Shown: piece by piece, positions 37,266 to 49,570 of the stretch
Numbering within the stretch: the stretch's first letter is position 1
Layout of the letters: every line of letters begins with the position of its first letter
Source of the DNA: Nepenthes gracilis
Lineage: Eukaryota; Streptophyta; Magnoliopsida; Caryophyllales; Nepenthaceae
Direction: 5' to 3'
NCBI GenBank assembly: GCA_033239525.1
Contig: BSYO01000004.1
Location: forward strand, 1,364,001-1,428,000
Length of the DNA: 64,000 bases
Notes under the pieces: model-generated
Databases searched by the model: none
Told to the model about the DNA's origin: nothing
What the model saw: only the letters and a program-made list of their open reading frames with translations
Made by a program: the position numbers and the translations under genes

Positions 37266-38199
37266 ATGGCGGATTTGAGAGACGAGCAAGGAAACCCAAT
37301 TCAATTGACAGATCAATATGGAAATCCAGTTCAGCTGACCGATGAATACGGCAATCCTATGCACCTCAGTGGCGTAGCGTACAGTACCACTGCCGCCTGT
37401 ACTGCTACCACTGGGCCCGTCGCGCTGGGAGGCGCAGGCAACCTGACAACCGGAGCGCCGTTGCAGAGTGGGGCGGAAGAAATTTATGCCGCTGAAGGAG
37501 CCCAGCATCAGCCACAAAGGCCTGTGGAGACTGCCGGAGAGATTCGACGGTCTACCAGCTCTAGCTCCACCTCTACCTCTACCTCCAGTTCGGTCAGAAT
37601 TTACTTACCTATTCATGTTAATAAATCCACAAAATAAAATTAGTTTTAACCTAAATGTGAATATAATTTGTCTTTTTTCAAAATTTCTCTTTTAAACTCT
37701 CAATTATATGAGATTATTTTTATTATAATTTCGTCTCATTCAGTCAAAATTATTTTTTTGGTGACTTCTTTTAAGAAGCGTAGATTGAAATTTTAAATGT
37801 TATTTATGAATATTAAAATTTGAAACTGATAGAACTTATAAAAATTGAATAATTAAGATAATTATTTCTCCCGGTTCATCTGTTTTTAACGTTATATGAT
37901 GCCTTACCCAGTCAGGGGAGGAAGGGCAAAGGCAAGCTGGGGAAGGGAAAGTTGGGAGGAGAAAGAAGAAAGGGCTGAAGGAGAAAATAAAGGAGAAACT
38001 GACAGGTGGAAAACACAGAGACGCACGCCAGCCCACCGACACAGTCACCACCACCGCGACAACCGGGGACCACGAGGATGACAAGGGGGTGAATCGAGCG
38101 ACGGACAATACTGCCACCACCACCGGGGAGCACCGCGAACATGAGAAGGGCGTGATGGAGAAAATCATGGAGAAACTGCCGGGACACCATGGCCACTAA
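37266..38199 (+). CDS. YnSK2-type dehydrin (LEA group 2), two exons
   Basis: Exons 37266-37592 and 37912-38199 encode 204 aa, typical for the family. The N-terminus has two clear Y-segments (TDQYGNPVQ, TDEYGNPMH), preceded by a degenerate one (RDEQGNPIQ). The S-segment (RRSTSSSSTSTSTSSS) is split by the intron and continues SGEEGQ. K-segment 1 is KKGLKEKIKEKLTG and K-segment 2 EKGVMEKIMEKLPG, close to the C-terminal GHHGH. The RRKKK before K1 resembles a nuclear targeting signal. Dehydrins are disordered, hydrophilic proteins that protect membranes and enzymes during drying or cold. An intron inside the S-segment is standard; the donor here is GTCAGA, weaker than usual. The S-segment is broken by Thr, which would reduce the CK2-type serine run. 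ABRE-rich promoter upstream. Confidence 0.93.
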
Positions 38200-38884
38200 A
38201 GCCGCGGCTAGCTAGCTAGCTTTTCTAAATGTTGTAAGAACGTTGTATGTGAATCTACGTGATGTTTAATAGATAAATATATAGGTATGGGGGTGAGCTT
38301 GTATAATTTGTTAGCGTTTGATTTCAGTAGTGCAGGTTTGTATTTGATAAGGAGCTTGTGGAATTCTCTCCTTGATCTTTCATGGATTGGTTTAGGAGTT
38401 TGAGATGGGGAGTGGTCTTATGGGTAAGGGGATCCATTTCCATATTTTACGGTGATTTGAATAAATTATTTTTTAAATTTAAATTATTTATTTTTAAATA
38501 AATTATTTATATCTAATTATTTTTCAAAAAATTAAATAATAATTAAAATATATTATTAAATTATATTATATGTGATCTAAATATGGAGAATAATCCCTCT
38601 CTCTCTTTACAATTAACTTTGATGTTCCAAGATTGATTTTATTTTAGGTAAATTAAGCAAAATCGTTAGTATTTTAATTTCAAGTTGCATGCTTTTTTAT
38701 TGAGTTAAAGAGAAATCTATGGCGTAATTTAGAAAATTTAACTCTATTCATCTTTTTTTACTAGTAGAAAGTAGTTTGATTTTTCACTCTAAATTGTTGT
38801 GTTAGCAGGCAATTTTAGATAAAATTTTAAATCAATCTGGCTTGATCATCATACTATAACAATATTAATCTTCAGTAATAAAAT
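38200..38884. other. 3' flank of dehydrin gene, then AT-rich
   Basis: Probable 3' UTR to about 38450, then AT-rich sequence with no recognised features. Confidence 0.4.
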
Positions 38885-39115
38885 AATTTGTCACTAAAAA
38901 TTTTAGTAATGAAATAATATTTTATCACTAAATCGTCACTAAAAGTCCGTCATTAAATTTTTAGTGACGAATTTTTATTTTGTTATTAAAAATTTTTTTT
39001 AATGATAAAAAATAAATTATCACTAAATAATATTTTTTAATAACAAAATAATTTTATTATTAAAATATATTTTTAATTTGTCATTAAATATTATATTTAA
39101 TGACAAATGATTATC
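38885..39115. mobile_element. CACTA-like subterminal repeat region
   Basis: Contains repeated, inverted TCACTAAA / TTTAGTGACGAA and TCATTAAA / TTTAATGACAAA motifs. Dense inverted TAGTGACG-type repeats are typical of subterminal regions of plant CACTA (En/Spm) transposons. No terminal CACTA end or transposase was found, so it is a decayed fragment. Confidence 0.45.
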
Positions 39116-42100
39116 ACAAAAAATACAAATAAATTTCATATACATCTAAATTAAACACAAATGAATTTCACAAAAATACAAATGGACAAAATGTTAACAC
39201 AAATATCAGATTTATATTGATCAAAAACACAAATGAATTTCATATACAAATTGTCTTACAACAAGTTTTTTGAAAAAAATTATTTATATCTAATATATTT
39301 TTCAAAATTCCATCAAATTTCAAATGCTTTGTATTTGCAATTAAATTATGATGCTCTAATGTCCATATCAATGGCTCATGCTCCCTTGTCCATATTAATG
39401 CTTTGAATGCGTTGCTATTTCAATCCATCAAATAACAAGAACCAGCAGATTATGTTTGAATGCTTTGGATGTGTTGCTTTGAATCTCCCCATTTTCATTT
39501 CAAAACATTGAAAGATGATGAACAAATGTTTCAATCCCGATTGATCTCTAATTAGCTCCACTTAAACTCTGGGGCTTCTTCATGCCGATCAGATTATCAA
39601 AAAGAACTTTGTACCACCACCGCCACCACCGATAATTCTGTCCCCAAGAAACAATCAAGGAAAAAACAAAACAGAGCATTAGCTGTCGACCACACCTGCC
39701 AAGCTACCACTGGCCTAGAGAAAGCAAACTGGCACTATGTGCCAGATTATAAAACCCCCTTTTAATAGCTTAGACTCTGAGATAGTTTGCTTCTTTGGCA
39801 TGATATCAAGACAGTTTTTACCTAAGTGGATATGATTTTGATTCCCGTAATTTCAATTTTCAGCACAAATTATCATGATGGGTAAGTGCTTAATTTATGG
39901 TTCAAGTCCAAAACACATTCACACAAGAGGCATGTTAGAATATAAAATCATTCTTAGGCCTTCCCTAACTATTCAAGTTTTAGGATTAGAGATGAAACAT
40001 AATTCCTTCCATCAGTACAAACATCATCGCCGCACAGAAGCAACTAATAGCTCATCCATAGCATTATTTGAAAGAGCAAAACGACCTGTACAAACTCTTG
40101 TGATAGGCCGATTTTTTTCCTTTTGTTTTTGGAGGTGAAGGGAGGCAGCCTTGACTGCAGAAGCTAAACGGAGAACTTTACACCTTCAAAATGGTTCAAG
40201 TGCCTTTGAAGATTGCAAGCTTCCCTTTTGCTCTAATAGTTTAAACCTCGCATTTTTGATTTTGCAATCGATCCCATGAAGCTCTGATCAAGACAAATGG
40301 CACAAAAGGCTAGTCAAATTTATATAGCAATATATTAGACAAGATGAATGAAGGGAGGAAAGAAATGGTTAGACAAATCCAATATAAAGAGTCATTGTGA
40401 CTTTGCATGGTCTCTGTGATTTTCAGTGAAAATGAACAAATGGTTAGTAGTTCCCCTGTGTTTGCATGTGCATTTGCACCACAATTTCCAAAATCAACAA
40501 GTAAAGACTCTAATTTTTATGGCAATGTAGGACCTTAATATTATACATCAGCTGAGATATTGAAAAAAATTGGACTGCCATGTCAAGGTATTATCTTGTG
40601 ATTTATGAAACTTGACACCAATCCACATACTAAAGAGGTGCCAAAATCTGTGAAAATGCAATTCTATTTAACGGTGCAGAGTTACTAATCGAAAAAAATA
40701 ACGAGATGTTCGGACTCAGAGCTATTGAATGAGCCAATTACTCAAAGTTTGATTGAGAATGCTCGATTTATATACAAAAATACTCTTAATATATCATTTA
40801 AATGATTATACTCTATTTGGATGCTGGAATTTTTGATGAAAAGAAAATTTAATTTTACTAATTTTGAGAGAATTTGCATGGATTTTTTTTTCTCGGGCAA
40901 ATATTCCAAGATTAAAAGGGAAGTTTTCAAATTTTATGGACTTTGATATTTGGTTCACATCTTCGCAGATTTTTTTTTTCACAGTTTGCTTAAAACTGAA
41001 ATGTCCAGATAAAAATTCACCTATTCCCTGAGATTCAGCACCTGTTCACAACTCTTCAATGGTCATAACGCTGTCCTCCAACCCATTATCCTTCACCTGA
41101 TCAAAACATGAGATACATACAATTTTTAGGGTTTATGAAAATGAAAGAGAAATAATTTGCCTAACAATTCAACCGGCCACCTTTTCCATTGGTCTGTCAC
41201 TGGAGCTCAATTAATAATAATGTATTCTTATCCTTTTGCATTCTTAATGAGGAACATTCATTATATTATTATTTTTCCCGGGAAGGCATTAATTTTATCC
41301 TCAAGCTTAGGAGAATGAAAAAAAAAATCAGAGACATAGATAGGGGTGAAACTACTTTTCAAGTTATCAACAAGAAATTCCCAAACCCTCTTCACCTTTG
41401 TGATGACAGATCACTAGCTGTGTGTGGATCTTGTAAACTTGTGGGTAGCATAAGCATATATTTTAGGAATGGAGTAAAAATACAATACTTATTTCAGAAA
41501 AAAATTTTGAATTTTAATGCAACTCTTGACTTGAAGAAAAGTATGATTTAAATAAAAATAACTTTCTATGATCATGTAGTAGAAATGAAAGATTGAAAAA
41601 TGTGAACTTAAGCTATTATACACTTTCATCAATAATTTGCTAATATTTCTTGTGGTTTATGATTAGTATTGGATATAATTAGAAATGAGTTGATCTAATA
41701 TTAGATTAGATAATATGTTAAAATATTAATATTTTAATAAAAGATATTACAGAGCTTATTAAGTTATAGTACTTAAATATTTAAATTAAAGGATAAAGTT
41801 TGAATATTTAAATATTAAAGAATCAAATGAATGGTAGAAGGGATAATGTACCTAAATATCAGATAGAACGAATAAAAGGAGGGTTTTTTTTTCTCTTTTA
41901 TTGGCTAATTTGTACTGAAACAGCTACAGTTGAAAACGGGTACCTTGGTAGCAAAGGGTAATTCTCAATCCTCCATTCTATTTTTTCCCCTTTTGATTAA
42001 TCCCCACTAATTTTACAAATCTCCTTTCAGGTACTTAACAATAGCAGTGGGTGCAGTTTGATGTCATATAATTTAAGCCAATTTTTCTACTAATATCCTT

Positions 42101-42300
42101 ATAACTTGTCTACAGTTTAATATTTAATAAAGTTTGATCCATGTTAATATTTTTATTTTTTAAATAGATAATATATAAATAGATATATAAAAGGGATATC
42201 ATTACTCATAAAATATACTAATTTTATTAGATTTTAATCACTTCATTATAACTGTTATAATAAATGAATGGTTATCGAAAGATTGTGCAAAATTTGTGCA
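39116..42300. other. Intergenic region without a confident gene
   Basis: Mostly AT-rich. An imperfect repeat of ACACAAATGAATTTCA occurs at about 39150-39245. Possible isolated exon-like fragments on the minus strand (about 41033-41102) are described under findings. No continuous gene model could be built. Confidence 0.4.
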
Positions 42301-42379
42301 AAAATTATAGTGTTCGTGTGCGCAATAAGTAGCCATGAGGCAGCTATGCCTATGGGGCATGCACTTGAGGCGCACCCAA

Positions 42380-42720
42380 GGAGCATTCAAGTGTCGACTG
42401 CAGTATAAAATCACGTTTTATAAGATTTTATGGCAAATTCTGAAATCATTCTCATATAAAAAAGCACCGCACAAAGAGAGGAGAGAAGAGGAGAGAAGAA
42501 GAGAGAATATGAAAAGGTTTAGTTTTCGGTTGATATTTGACTTAAGTTTCATTCTTCATCAAAATTGGGTATATTGTTTTAGAAACGATTTCTAGAGAGT
42601 ATTTTTATTTAGTTGCTTTTATTATTTATTATATTTTTTAATCAGTTATTGAGTATGTTAAGAGGGATTGTAATCACCTATTCTTCATTCAGGATTGTGG
42701 TGAATGAATTTTAAAATGGG
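42380..42720 (+). mobile_element. Possible LTR fragment with TATA box
   Basis: TATAAAAAAGCACCGCAC at about 42456 is followed by a purine-rich leader (GAGAGGAGAGAAGAGGAGAG). Then come GGATTGTAATCACC and TTCAGGATTGTGGTGAATG, which resemble R-U5 of plant LTR elements. Ends and a target duplication were not located. Confidence 0.3.
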
Positions 42721-42930
42721 TTCTTGAAATTGATATTTTTTATAGTAAATTTATTTAAAATTTATCTCGTATTGTTTTTTTGATTGAAAAAAATTTTTTA
42801 TGTAAAAAATGTTGTATATTATTATATTTTTTGTACACACGAGTTTGATGGCTAATATATGATGGGAGTTCAAATTGTGGATATATTACAATCGTGAATC
42901 ATCTTATTCTTACAAAACTAGTAGATGAAA

Positions 42931-43066
42931 GGACCTGCGCCCTTCATCCTAAAATCGATGCTAGGCATGGTTATTCGGACCCAACCCGGAAACCAGCGGA
43001 TCAATGACTTGTGCCATTGATCCCAAAATCGATACTAGGCATGGATCTTCGGACCTAACCCGGAAG
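42931..43066 (+). repeat. Imperfect tandem duplication, 74-bp period
   Basis: ATCC(T/C)AAAATCGAT(G/A)CTAGGCATGG, followed by TTCGGACC(C/T)AACCCGGAA, occurs twice, 74 bp apart, just downstream of the homeobox gene on its own strand. Phrases such as AACCCGGA suggest transposon origin. Confidence 0.65.
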
Positions 43067-43325
43067 TATTTCTCACACTTCAAACAAGACGGGAATACTT
43101 TGTTAGGCCAATTTTATGATAATATAGCCAAGTCATCGATTGTGCTTGGGATCCTTGTTCAAGTCAGAAATATTTATAAACTGTTGTGACATGTTGAGCT
43201 CGAGAGACCCGAACATCATATGTATTATGGAAATATGTACTAGAAAATTGGATCTCGGTATCTTACATTGTTCTTTACCGAGGCTAGGCTGTGAATTAAG
43301 GGAACCGCATATCCCAAGTTTGGCC

Positions 43326-46300
43326 CTAATACTGGCTCTGTACTTCACTCCGGGCCTCGTCGGGTCGGGCCAGCGACAAAAACATACTGTCCAAACCTGC
43401 CCTTTTCCAACCACGCAAGCCGGCACCCGACGGGTTTCGGTCCCCATGATCAGGTCTAATAGAAGATGTTGAAATGCTATTCGGGTCGTTGCCACCATCA
43501 GGCTGGCGGCAGACGCCTTGGAGAACACCGCAACTGTCCACACCAGCAGTCGGACCCTCGCTAAATTTCAACATACGGGGATTCGGAAACGCATCACTGC
43601 AGCCATGGTTTCCGAAGCTGACCATCGCAGTGAGACAGGGACCCGCCATTTCTGTTGACATGGAAGCCGCGCTTTGTAGAACGTCTTCCCTCGGCCGCGT
43701 GCTATCTCCTTCTGCTGCTTCGGTAGCAGCGTTTCCGGTTGACGAACTCGAGCCCATTTCCACGTTGCCGGCATCTTCTTTATACATCTGTTCAACCATC
43801 GGTTTCCATAGGCGCACCCGCGCATTGATAAACCAATTTGAGACCTACGGTAAACCAGAGAAAGGTCTTCTTGTATCAGCATTCAAGAAAACATTAAGCT
43901 TATTAATATGGAAAAATAATGAAATTCAGCAAAAACCGGCTCCATAGTGAATACAATAAAGAGTTTTGATTCAATCTTGTTGAATGTTTCCATATCAGTA
44001 ATTTCTACAGACACCTTCAGAATCTTGTATTTTAAGTAACTCTATCCTCACAGGCTAACTGCCGAAAGAAACTAAGCCTCCAATAATCTTTCCAGTCATT
44101 TCCTCTCCATGTATGAAGAGTTACCCATACTCATATCCCCAAATGTTACCACGATTTTATCATGGTATTTCGATAGTTAGGACTATAAAAGCACATTATA
44201 ATGGAGTAGATCTATCTTATAATACAACCATTAAAGTTATCGTGCTAAAACAAACGAGCATCTATTCAATTTACCTGGCTTCTTGTCAGGCCTGTCTGCC
44301 GGGCAAGCATGATCTTTTCAAAATCCTTTGGGTATCTGATGAACAAAGAAACTAGAAAAATTAGTATGAGATTCTTCAATAGTGTGTTGGGTCTAATCAT
44401 TTCCTTATAGGTAATCCAACAAATTGGTTTGTCATCGGAAAATTTATGGAGAACAAATCCAAAGAATCGATTCGGTCATGGGTCCGTTGACCGGAGGAGA
44501 ATACATGGGCCGGTCGATGGTGATTGGCCGCGGATGATGAATTAGAATTCGGTCAACGGAGGTTGGCCGTTTGAGAGTCGCAGGAGTCTTGCTAGATGGA
44601 TGGGAATGGTAGCAGAAAGGCGACGTCAACGGGAAGGTTGATTGGATAAATGCTGAAGACGGTCAATAAGGTTGACTAGGCTAAATAATGGGCCGAAAGC
44701 TAAAGGGAAGTTCGGAATTTACTAGTTGGTGACACTGGTATGGAATCGCCCGTGGATATGGCTGAGTGCATAATAGCGTCTGGAGATATAGGCTATGCAT
44801 TGTGAGAACCGAGGACATGGGATGTCCAAGGTCGTTGTCACTTCCTAGAAACCAAGGAACGGCGGAGGACTCTTGTGATGGTCAAAGAGCACAGATAGTT
44901 TGGGGACTTGACTGCAACAACGATTGAGGACGTTGTGGAAAGTTGGCAGCAAGTTGTAAACAGTTAGCTCTACAGAGCAAGTGGCAGACCTACAGTCTGT
45001 GGACGTCGTCTGTGCAGGTGGCAGGATTACAGAATTGGTGGGCAAAGTTGTTGGTAGGTTGCAGAGCAGGTGGCAGACGTTTGTCCACACGCAACCTGCC
45101 TATTGGTTGAAGGTCTCCGGGGAGGTTATTATATATATATGCATGCTAGGCATGCGGTGAGGGTGTGGCATGTGAAAACCACCAAGGGTGTGGTAGAACC
45201 AGTGGCAACAAGTAGTATGTGAAAACCACCAAGGGTGTGGTAGCACCAGGTTGGTGTGGGAGACAACACTAAGGGCGCTGTGCGCCGGACCGCATGTGTG
45301 CAGGGCTAAAACGACCGTTGCTGTTTTCACCAACACTTATAAAATAAGATAGCAGAGAGGACCACAGTGAAGAGAGAAAGAGTAAAAGAAAGAGAGAGCA
45401 GTGTGTGAAACACAAAGTGTGAAGGTTCTGTATTCTCGTGCTCTATTTTTCGGTTTTCGCCTCTAGGACTTGTTGTATCGTATAATTTTTCGGTTTTCTT
45501 GTTTCTTGTTTATTCTCTAGGACTTGTGTGTTTGTGTAACCATTTTACATAGTGATCTATTGGTGGACCTTGTGTCTCCTAATTTTTTCCCTTAGTTAAG
45601 AAGAGGTTTCCATAAAAATATTGTGCATCTCTTTATTCTTTATTCCTACTAAATGGTGACTAACGATGACGGGAGATTTGAGTATTTCCCTGCTATCGAA
45701 TCGGGTGGATCCGGGTGTTGAACCCCAACACAGTGAAGCGTGCAGAAAGTCTGTCTATCATGAGAGAGTGATAACAGTTGTTCCGCAAAGCAATTCAAAC
45801 TCACGGATGCAAGAAATGCTCAAACAGCCAAGCGCGGAGAATGGAAACAGAGGTTTCAGGCAGCCCGCGCTGCGGCCTCCATGTATGTTGCTGCATCATG
45901 CCGAGCTGCTGAAGAGCTTTTTGCTGCCGGAGCTGCTGGTCCACGTAGCGGAGCCGAGAGATTCCAGCGCCTCTTCTTGCTGAGGTCTCCTGCTGCCCGA
46001 GGGTCTTCCTGGTCGCACGGATCTGATCTTTTATTGCGTCACGCAAGCATCGAAAGTGACAAGATATTGCCTGGAGAGCAAGAGCTGTGTACGGTCTAGC
46101 GGACCCAGGCCCCGCAGACGAATCAAAAGAGGACATCGCCATCCTCATTTGAAGATCATACTGTTTGTATCTTCCGTCGATCTGCAACAACAAAAATTGC
46201 AGCCGTTATAACATTGAAAGATCTGACTACTTTGTTTTTAAAGATTTTTGCGGCCAGTTGGGTGCATTAAACTAATACTATATGAAAGTCTTCAAAAAAA

Positions 46301-47911
46301 AAAAAAATCAGACTATTTTTAATTTTTTATACGTGATGGAGACACCATTTACGCAACTTTAATTAATTACTAAATTATACGATAAAAACTTTACTTTAAA
46401 CAGCAGAAGTTTGATTAGTTCGTCTCGATTCATATTTCTCTTGCTGGACAAGAAGCTTATGTCTCTCTCATTGCCAGTCCATGTTGGAAAATTCATTCCC
46501 TAGTTAGGAAAAGATTGACTATAATGAATTTTCTCTCTGGGATGCCAAATATTTATGATTTTTCTGTTGACAACTTCTTAACAAAACAAATGCAAAAGAG
46601 AAAAAAGTCTTGACAACGAGGACTGCTTATATTAAAAAAATAGATGCTATTCACCAACTTTTTCTGCAATTCATCCACCATGGAAAGCATAGTGTAACTA
46701 GCTCATACATACACAGTTATTCATTATTCTAAAACATGGTTAAGGATCTTATCAAAACCTTTTAAGCAGTTTGCCAAAGGAAGATTAATAGGAAACAAAG
46801 TACAGTAGTGAAGGGCATAAAATCTACAATGGGACTCAAATAAGCGTAGGCTTCGGGCTATTTAAAAAGACCAAACTACTTTCTTCATACTTAAGACAGA
46901 TACAGTGCCAAAACAAAGATGATAAGCATATGTTCTCGGAAGAGAAGCAAAGACTTAGAAGGAACGCGCAGACTTAGCAAGCCTAAAGCGTAGTTCAAGC
47001 TATCACCTTACCTCATCCAACAATGTTAGAAGTTTCATTAATTTCGACTGCAAATCCTGCCTTTCAGCAGCCGAAAGATCATTGGCATTGTCGTTCGAGC
47101 TCTCTTCAGGCTTTGAATGTTCTTCACCCACCATTGAACTCACTTCATTCCCAATTTCAGCAGGATCCTTCTCACTTTTCCTCTGCTTGAGAGCTTTTCT
47201 AACATTAACTAGTTCATCAAGCAGCTGCTGGGCAGCCTTCACGTACCTGGAATCTGGGATAACCCTTCCCATATCATACAGTTCATATCGAGAAGAATCT
47301 GACTTCCCCAACTCTGCATTTCCATCGTGCAGCATGTATCCAGAATTCCTTATCTGTTCCCTGTGGCAGTTCTCATTGTCTCCCGAAGAACAATTCGGGC
47401 TGCCACCATTGAAGGAAGTCGAAGAATTTGGACCGAAGAATAAGAACCTGGGATTCGGATTCAGGTATCCAACAGGACACATTTTGGTCCCATATGGAAT
47501 CTGTGTCCTTAAACTTAGGGACAGCCCCTTGCCATGTAAGCTCTGCCCTCCATGAATTATGCTTGACGGACCGTCAACGGGGTGCGTCAATATTGTCCCA
47601 CCATCTCTCCATGAGTTTGTGCTAAAATCATGCAGTCCAATCCTTGAGGTGTCAAGATTTGACAGGATTTCTTGCTTTGGAGGGGCAGAATTAGAAACTT
47701 CCTCTTGCGAAGTAACCACACAGTCACTATGCCGTTGAGAATTCACGGCCATTTCATTAGGGTATCTCCCAGAGGAAGGGGGACAGTTCATGTAATACAC
47801 CATGCTATTACTAGGAATTGGTGCTTGTGAATATGAATCGGGCAATTCTCTCGGATATACGTTTGATGCAGAATCCCTTTGATTATTTGAACTAGCAAAA
47901 TAGGTAGCCAT
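43326..47911 (-). CDS. BEL1-like TALE homeodomain transcription factor, four exons
   Basis: Minus-strand exons 47911-47012, 46181-45805, 44335-44275 (61 bp, a length typical of BELL genes) and 43844-43326 encode 618 aa. A ZIBEL-like GKGLSLSL lies at about 127-134. The SKY-type box is [17 protein letters not shown] (221-237), and the BELL domain runs to about 365 ([24 protein letters not shown]). The homeodomain (about 402-464) has the TALE insertion (HFLHPYPKD) and helix 3 [15 protein letters not shown] with the WFINAR DNA-contact motif. BELL proteins pair with KNOX proteins in the nucleus to control meristem, organ and fruit patterning. The last exon lacks a clear C-terminal VSLTLGL motif; the final 25 residues or so ([14 protein letters not shown]) look unusual. 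Intron 3 contains a solo LTR. The exact BLH member is not assigned. Confidence 0.9.
44385..45730 (+). mobile_element. Solo LTR inside intron 3 of the homeobox gene
   Basis: A 1346-bp block with ends TGTTGGGTCTAATC ... AACCCCAACA, flanked by TAGTG (44380-44384) and CAGTG (45731-45735), a target duplication with one change. A TATA box (CTTATAAAATAAG, about 45336) and a following purine-rich leader give a plus orientation, antisense to the host gene. Its U3 has a 47-bp tandem repeat (TGTGAAAACCACCAAGGGTG at 45171 and 45218). Splice sites and the reading frame of the host gene are unaffected. Confidence 0.75.
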
Positions 47912-49570
47912 CTTCCCCTAATTACTGACTTCAACAGCTGGAAATGGGAATGAAACACATACCAGTCATCGACGTATGAATTGAAAGACCCATTTTTGTT
48001 CATACCATGGCATAAGAGCCATGGAATGCAACATAAGCTGATATATATAGATATTATATCTCTTAAAATCGTAATAAAATTGTAATATGTTATCGCATGA
48101 ATGATATATTAATCATATTTAAAATATTAATCAATATAATTAATATTTTTTGATATATTATTAGATATTTTTTTAAAATTTTAATAAATAAAAAAAGACT
48201 TTGAATTCAATTAATATAAATATAATTATAATCGATATCGATATTAATATTTAATACATGATAAGATCACAACCAAGCATTGTCAAATTTTAACATAGTG
48301 ATAATGAAAGAAATGATTAGGTGCATCCGAAATAAGTAAATTTTGTCATTCATTGCTTATAAAATGGACACAACCTAAAGTTATTCATAATTCAAAGGAA
48401 CCAATATCAATCCTTTAATTGAAGAAGCTATTTTCAAATCAATGACATTATTTATCTTTATTGATTTTGAAAAAATATGGATACAAATATTTGGTATTCT
48501 CCAATTGTCATAAAAGTTTATAAAAAAAAAGCAGAATTGGATAGATCTTTATAATTATACTAAAGAAATCTACTGATTTGGTAAAAATCAGCAAACATTC
48601 TTTCTCCATGGCCATGTGGAAGAAGTAAAGAAGAATCATAATCTAAGAACAGTTAGAAGTAAAACCGAATTCCTAATGAAAATCTTTATACCCATCAAGC
48701 TAGATAAATATGAAATCTATTGAAAAATGAATAAACTTTCAGCAATCATTAACGACCTCAAAACAATGGAGACTAAGAAATTTCAAACATTAGCAGAGAG
48801 GGAGCGCCAAATTCTCTGTTCATAAGGTGGGAGACCGAGGAGTTCTCAAAGGACTAAGAGAGTCTTCATATACAAAACCCCATCCCCAAAAAAAGAAAAA
48901 AAAAGTATTTTGAACACCATCCTGAGCTATCAGCAAAACGAATGCGATAAATTAGATTACCCGAAAATCGAGAAAAGTGTCGTAAATGCTGTGGGGAATG
49001 GCGCAAAGCTCCACGCTTTGATCAGCTAATGAATATCCTCACTGATCAGGCATACCAATCACAAGATCTGTAGACGACTCTTCTCTTTCTTCATCAGCCG
49101 ACACTCCCAAATATAAAAAATATTTTAATGAAAAAAGTACATAAACAGAGTATAGTAATGAATATTGACAGTAATTATAATCAACGGAAGATAAAATCAT
49201 CATAACTTTTCGCTACCCATGCCAGAGAAAACATTATCCGACAACCCCATCTCTCTCTCGTTCGCTCTAACAACGAAGCATTTTTCCTTTCTGATGCCCA
49301 CAAAAAGGGATAAAGGAAAAGGGGAAAAAGGGTTTAGAACTGAATCTCTGTTTCTGGGACTCCATGATTTTCGTTTCTCTCAAACAACTTGGTTTTTCTT
49401 TTCTTCTTCCTCGTCGTCGATGGCGTTGATTTTGCTCGACCAAGTTGCTTTTAGCTGTAGATGAAATTCGGTTGAGGATCTCAATCCTCAACTACCAGTT
49501 GGTATACCAAAACCCTCTCTTAAACCTCCTTCAACGTCCCCCGTTCCCCCCTCCGTCGCTCGTTAACAGA
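47912..49570 (-). other. 5' region of the homeobox gene, probable UTR intron and leader
   Basis: On the minus strand, an acceptor-like CATTTCCAG (47938-47946) lies 26 bp upstream of the ATG. A leader-like stretch rich in GAAGAAG/GAGAGA sits at about 49230-49560. This fits a first non-coding exon and a 5'UTR intron of about 1.3 kb, as in many BELL genes. The putative intron holds an AT-rich TATCGATAT-type repeat (48040-48260). The start site is inferred. A 74-codon minus-strand frame at 49267-49491 is most likely leader. Confidence 0.4.

Noticed and set aside
37836..38168. Ser/Pro-rich minus-strand ORFs opposite dehydrin exon 2
   Set aside because: Antisense shadows of the real dehydrin coding sequence.
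39575..39655. Minus-strand translation NYRWWRWWYKVLFDNL resembling a membrane-protein segment
   Set aside because: Mostly produced by a CCACCACCGCCACCACCG triplet repeat; no flanking exons or conserved continuation.
41189..41551. 120-codon plus-strand ORF
   Set aside because: No recognisable domain, Lys/Ile-rich composition like AT-rich noncoding DNA, no splice context.
43133..43543. 136-codon minus-strand ORF overlapping the end of the homeobox gene
   Set aside because: Out of frame with the homeodomain exon and with no recognisable domain.
47082..47555. 157-codon plus-strand ORF
   Set aside because: Antisense shadow of exon 1 of the homeobox gene.
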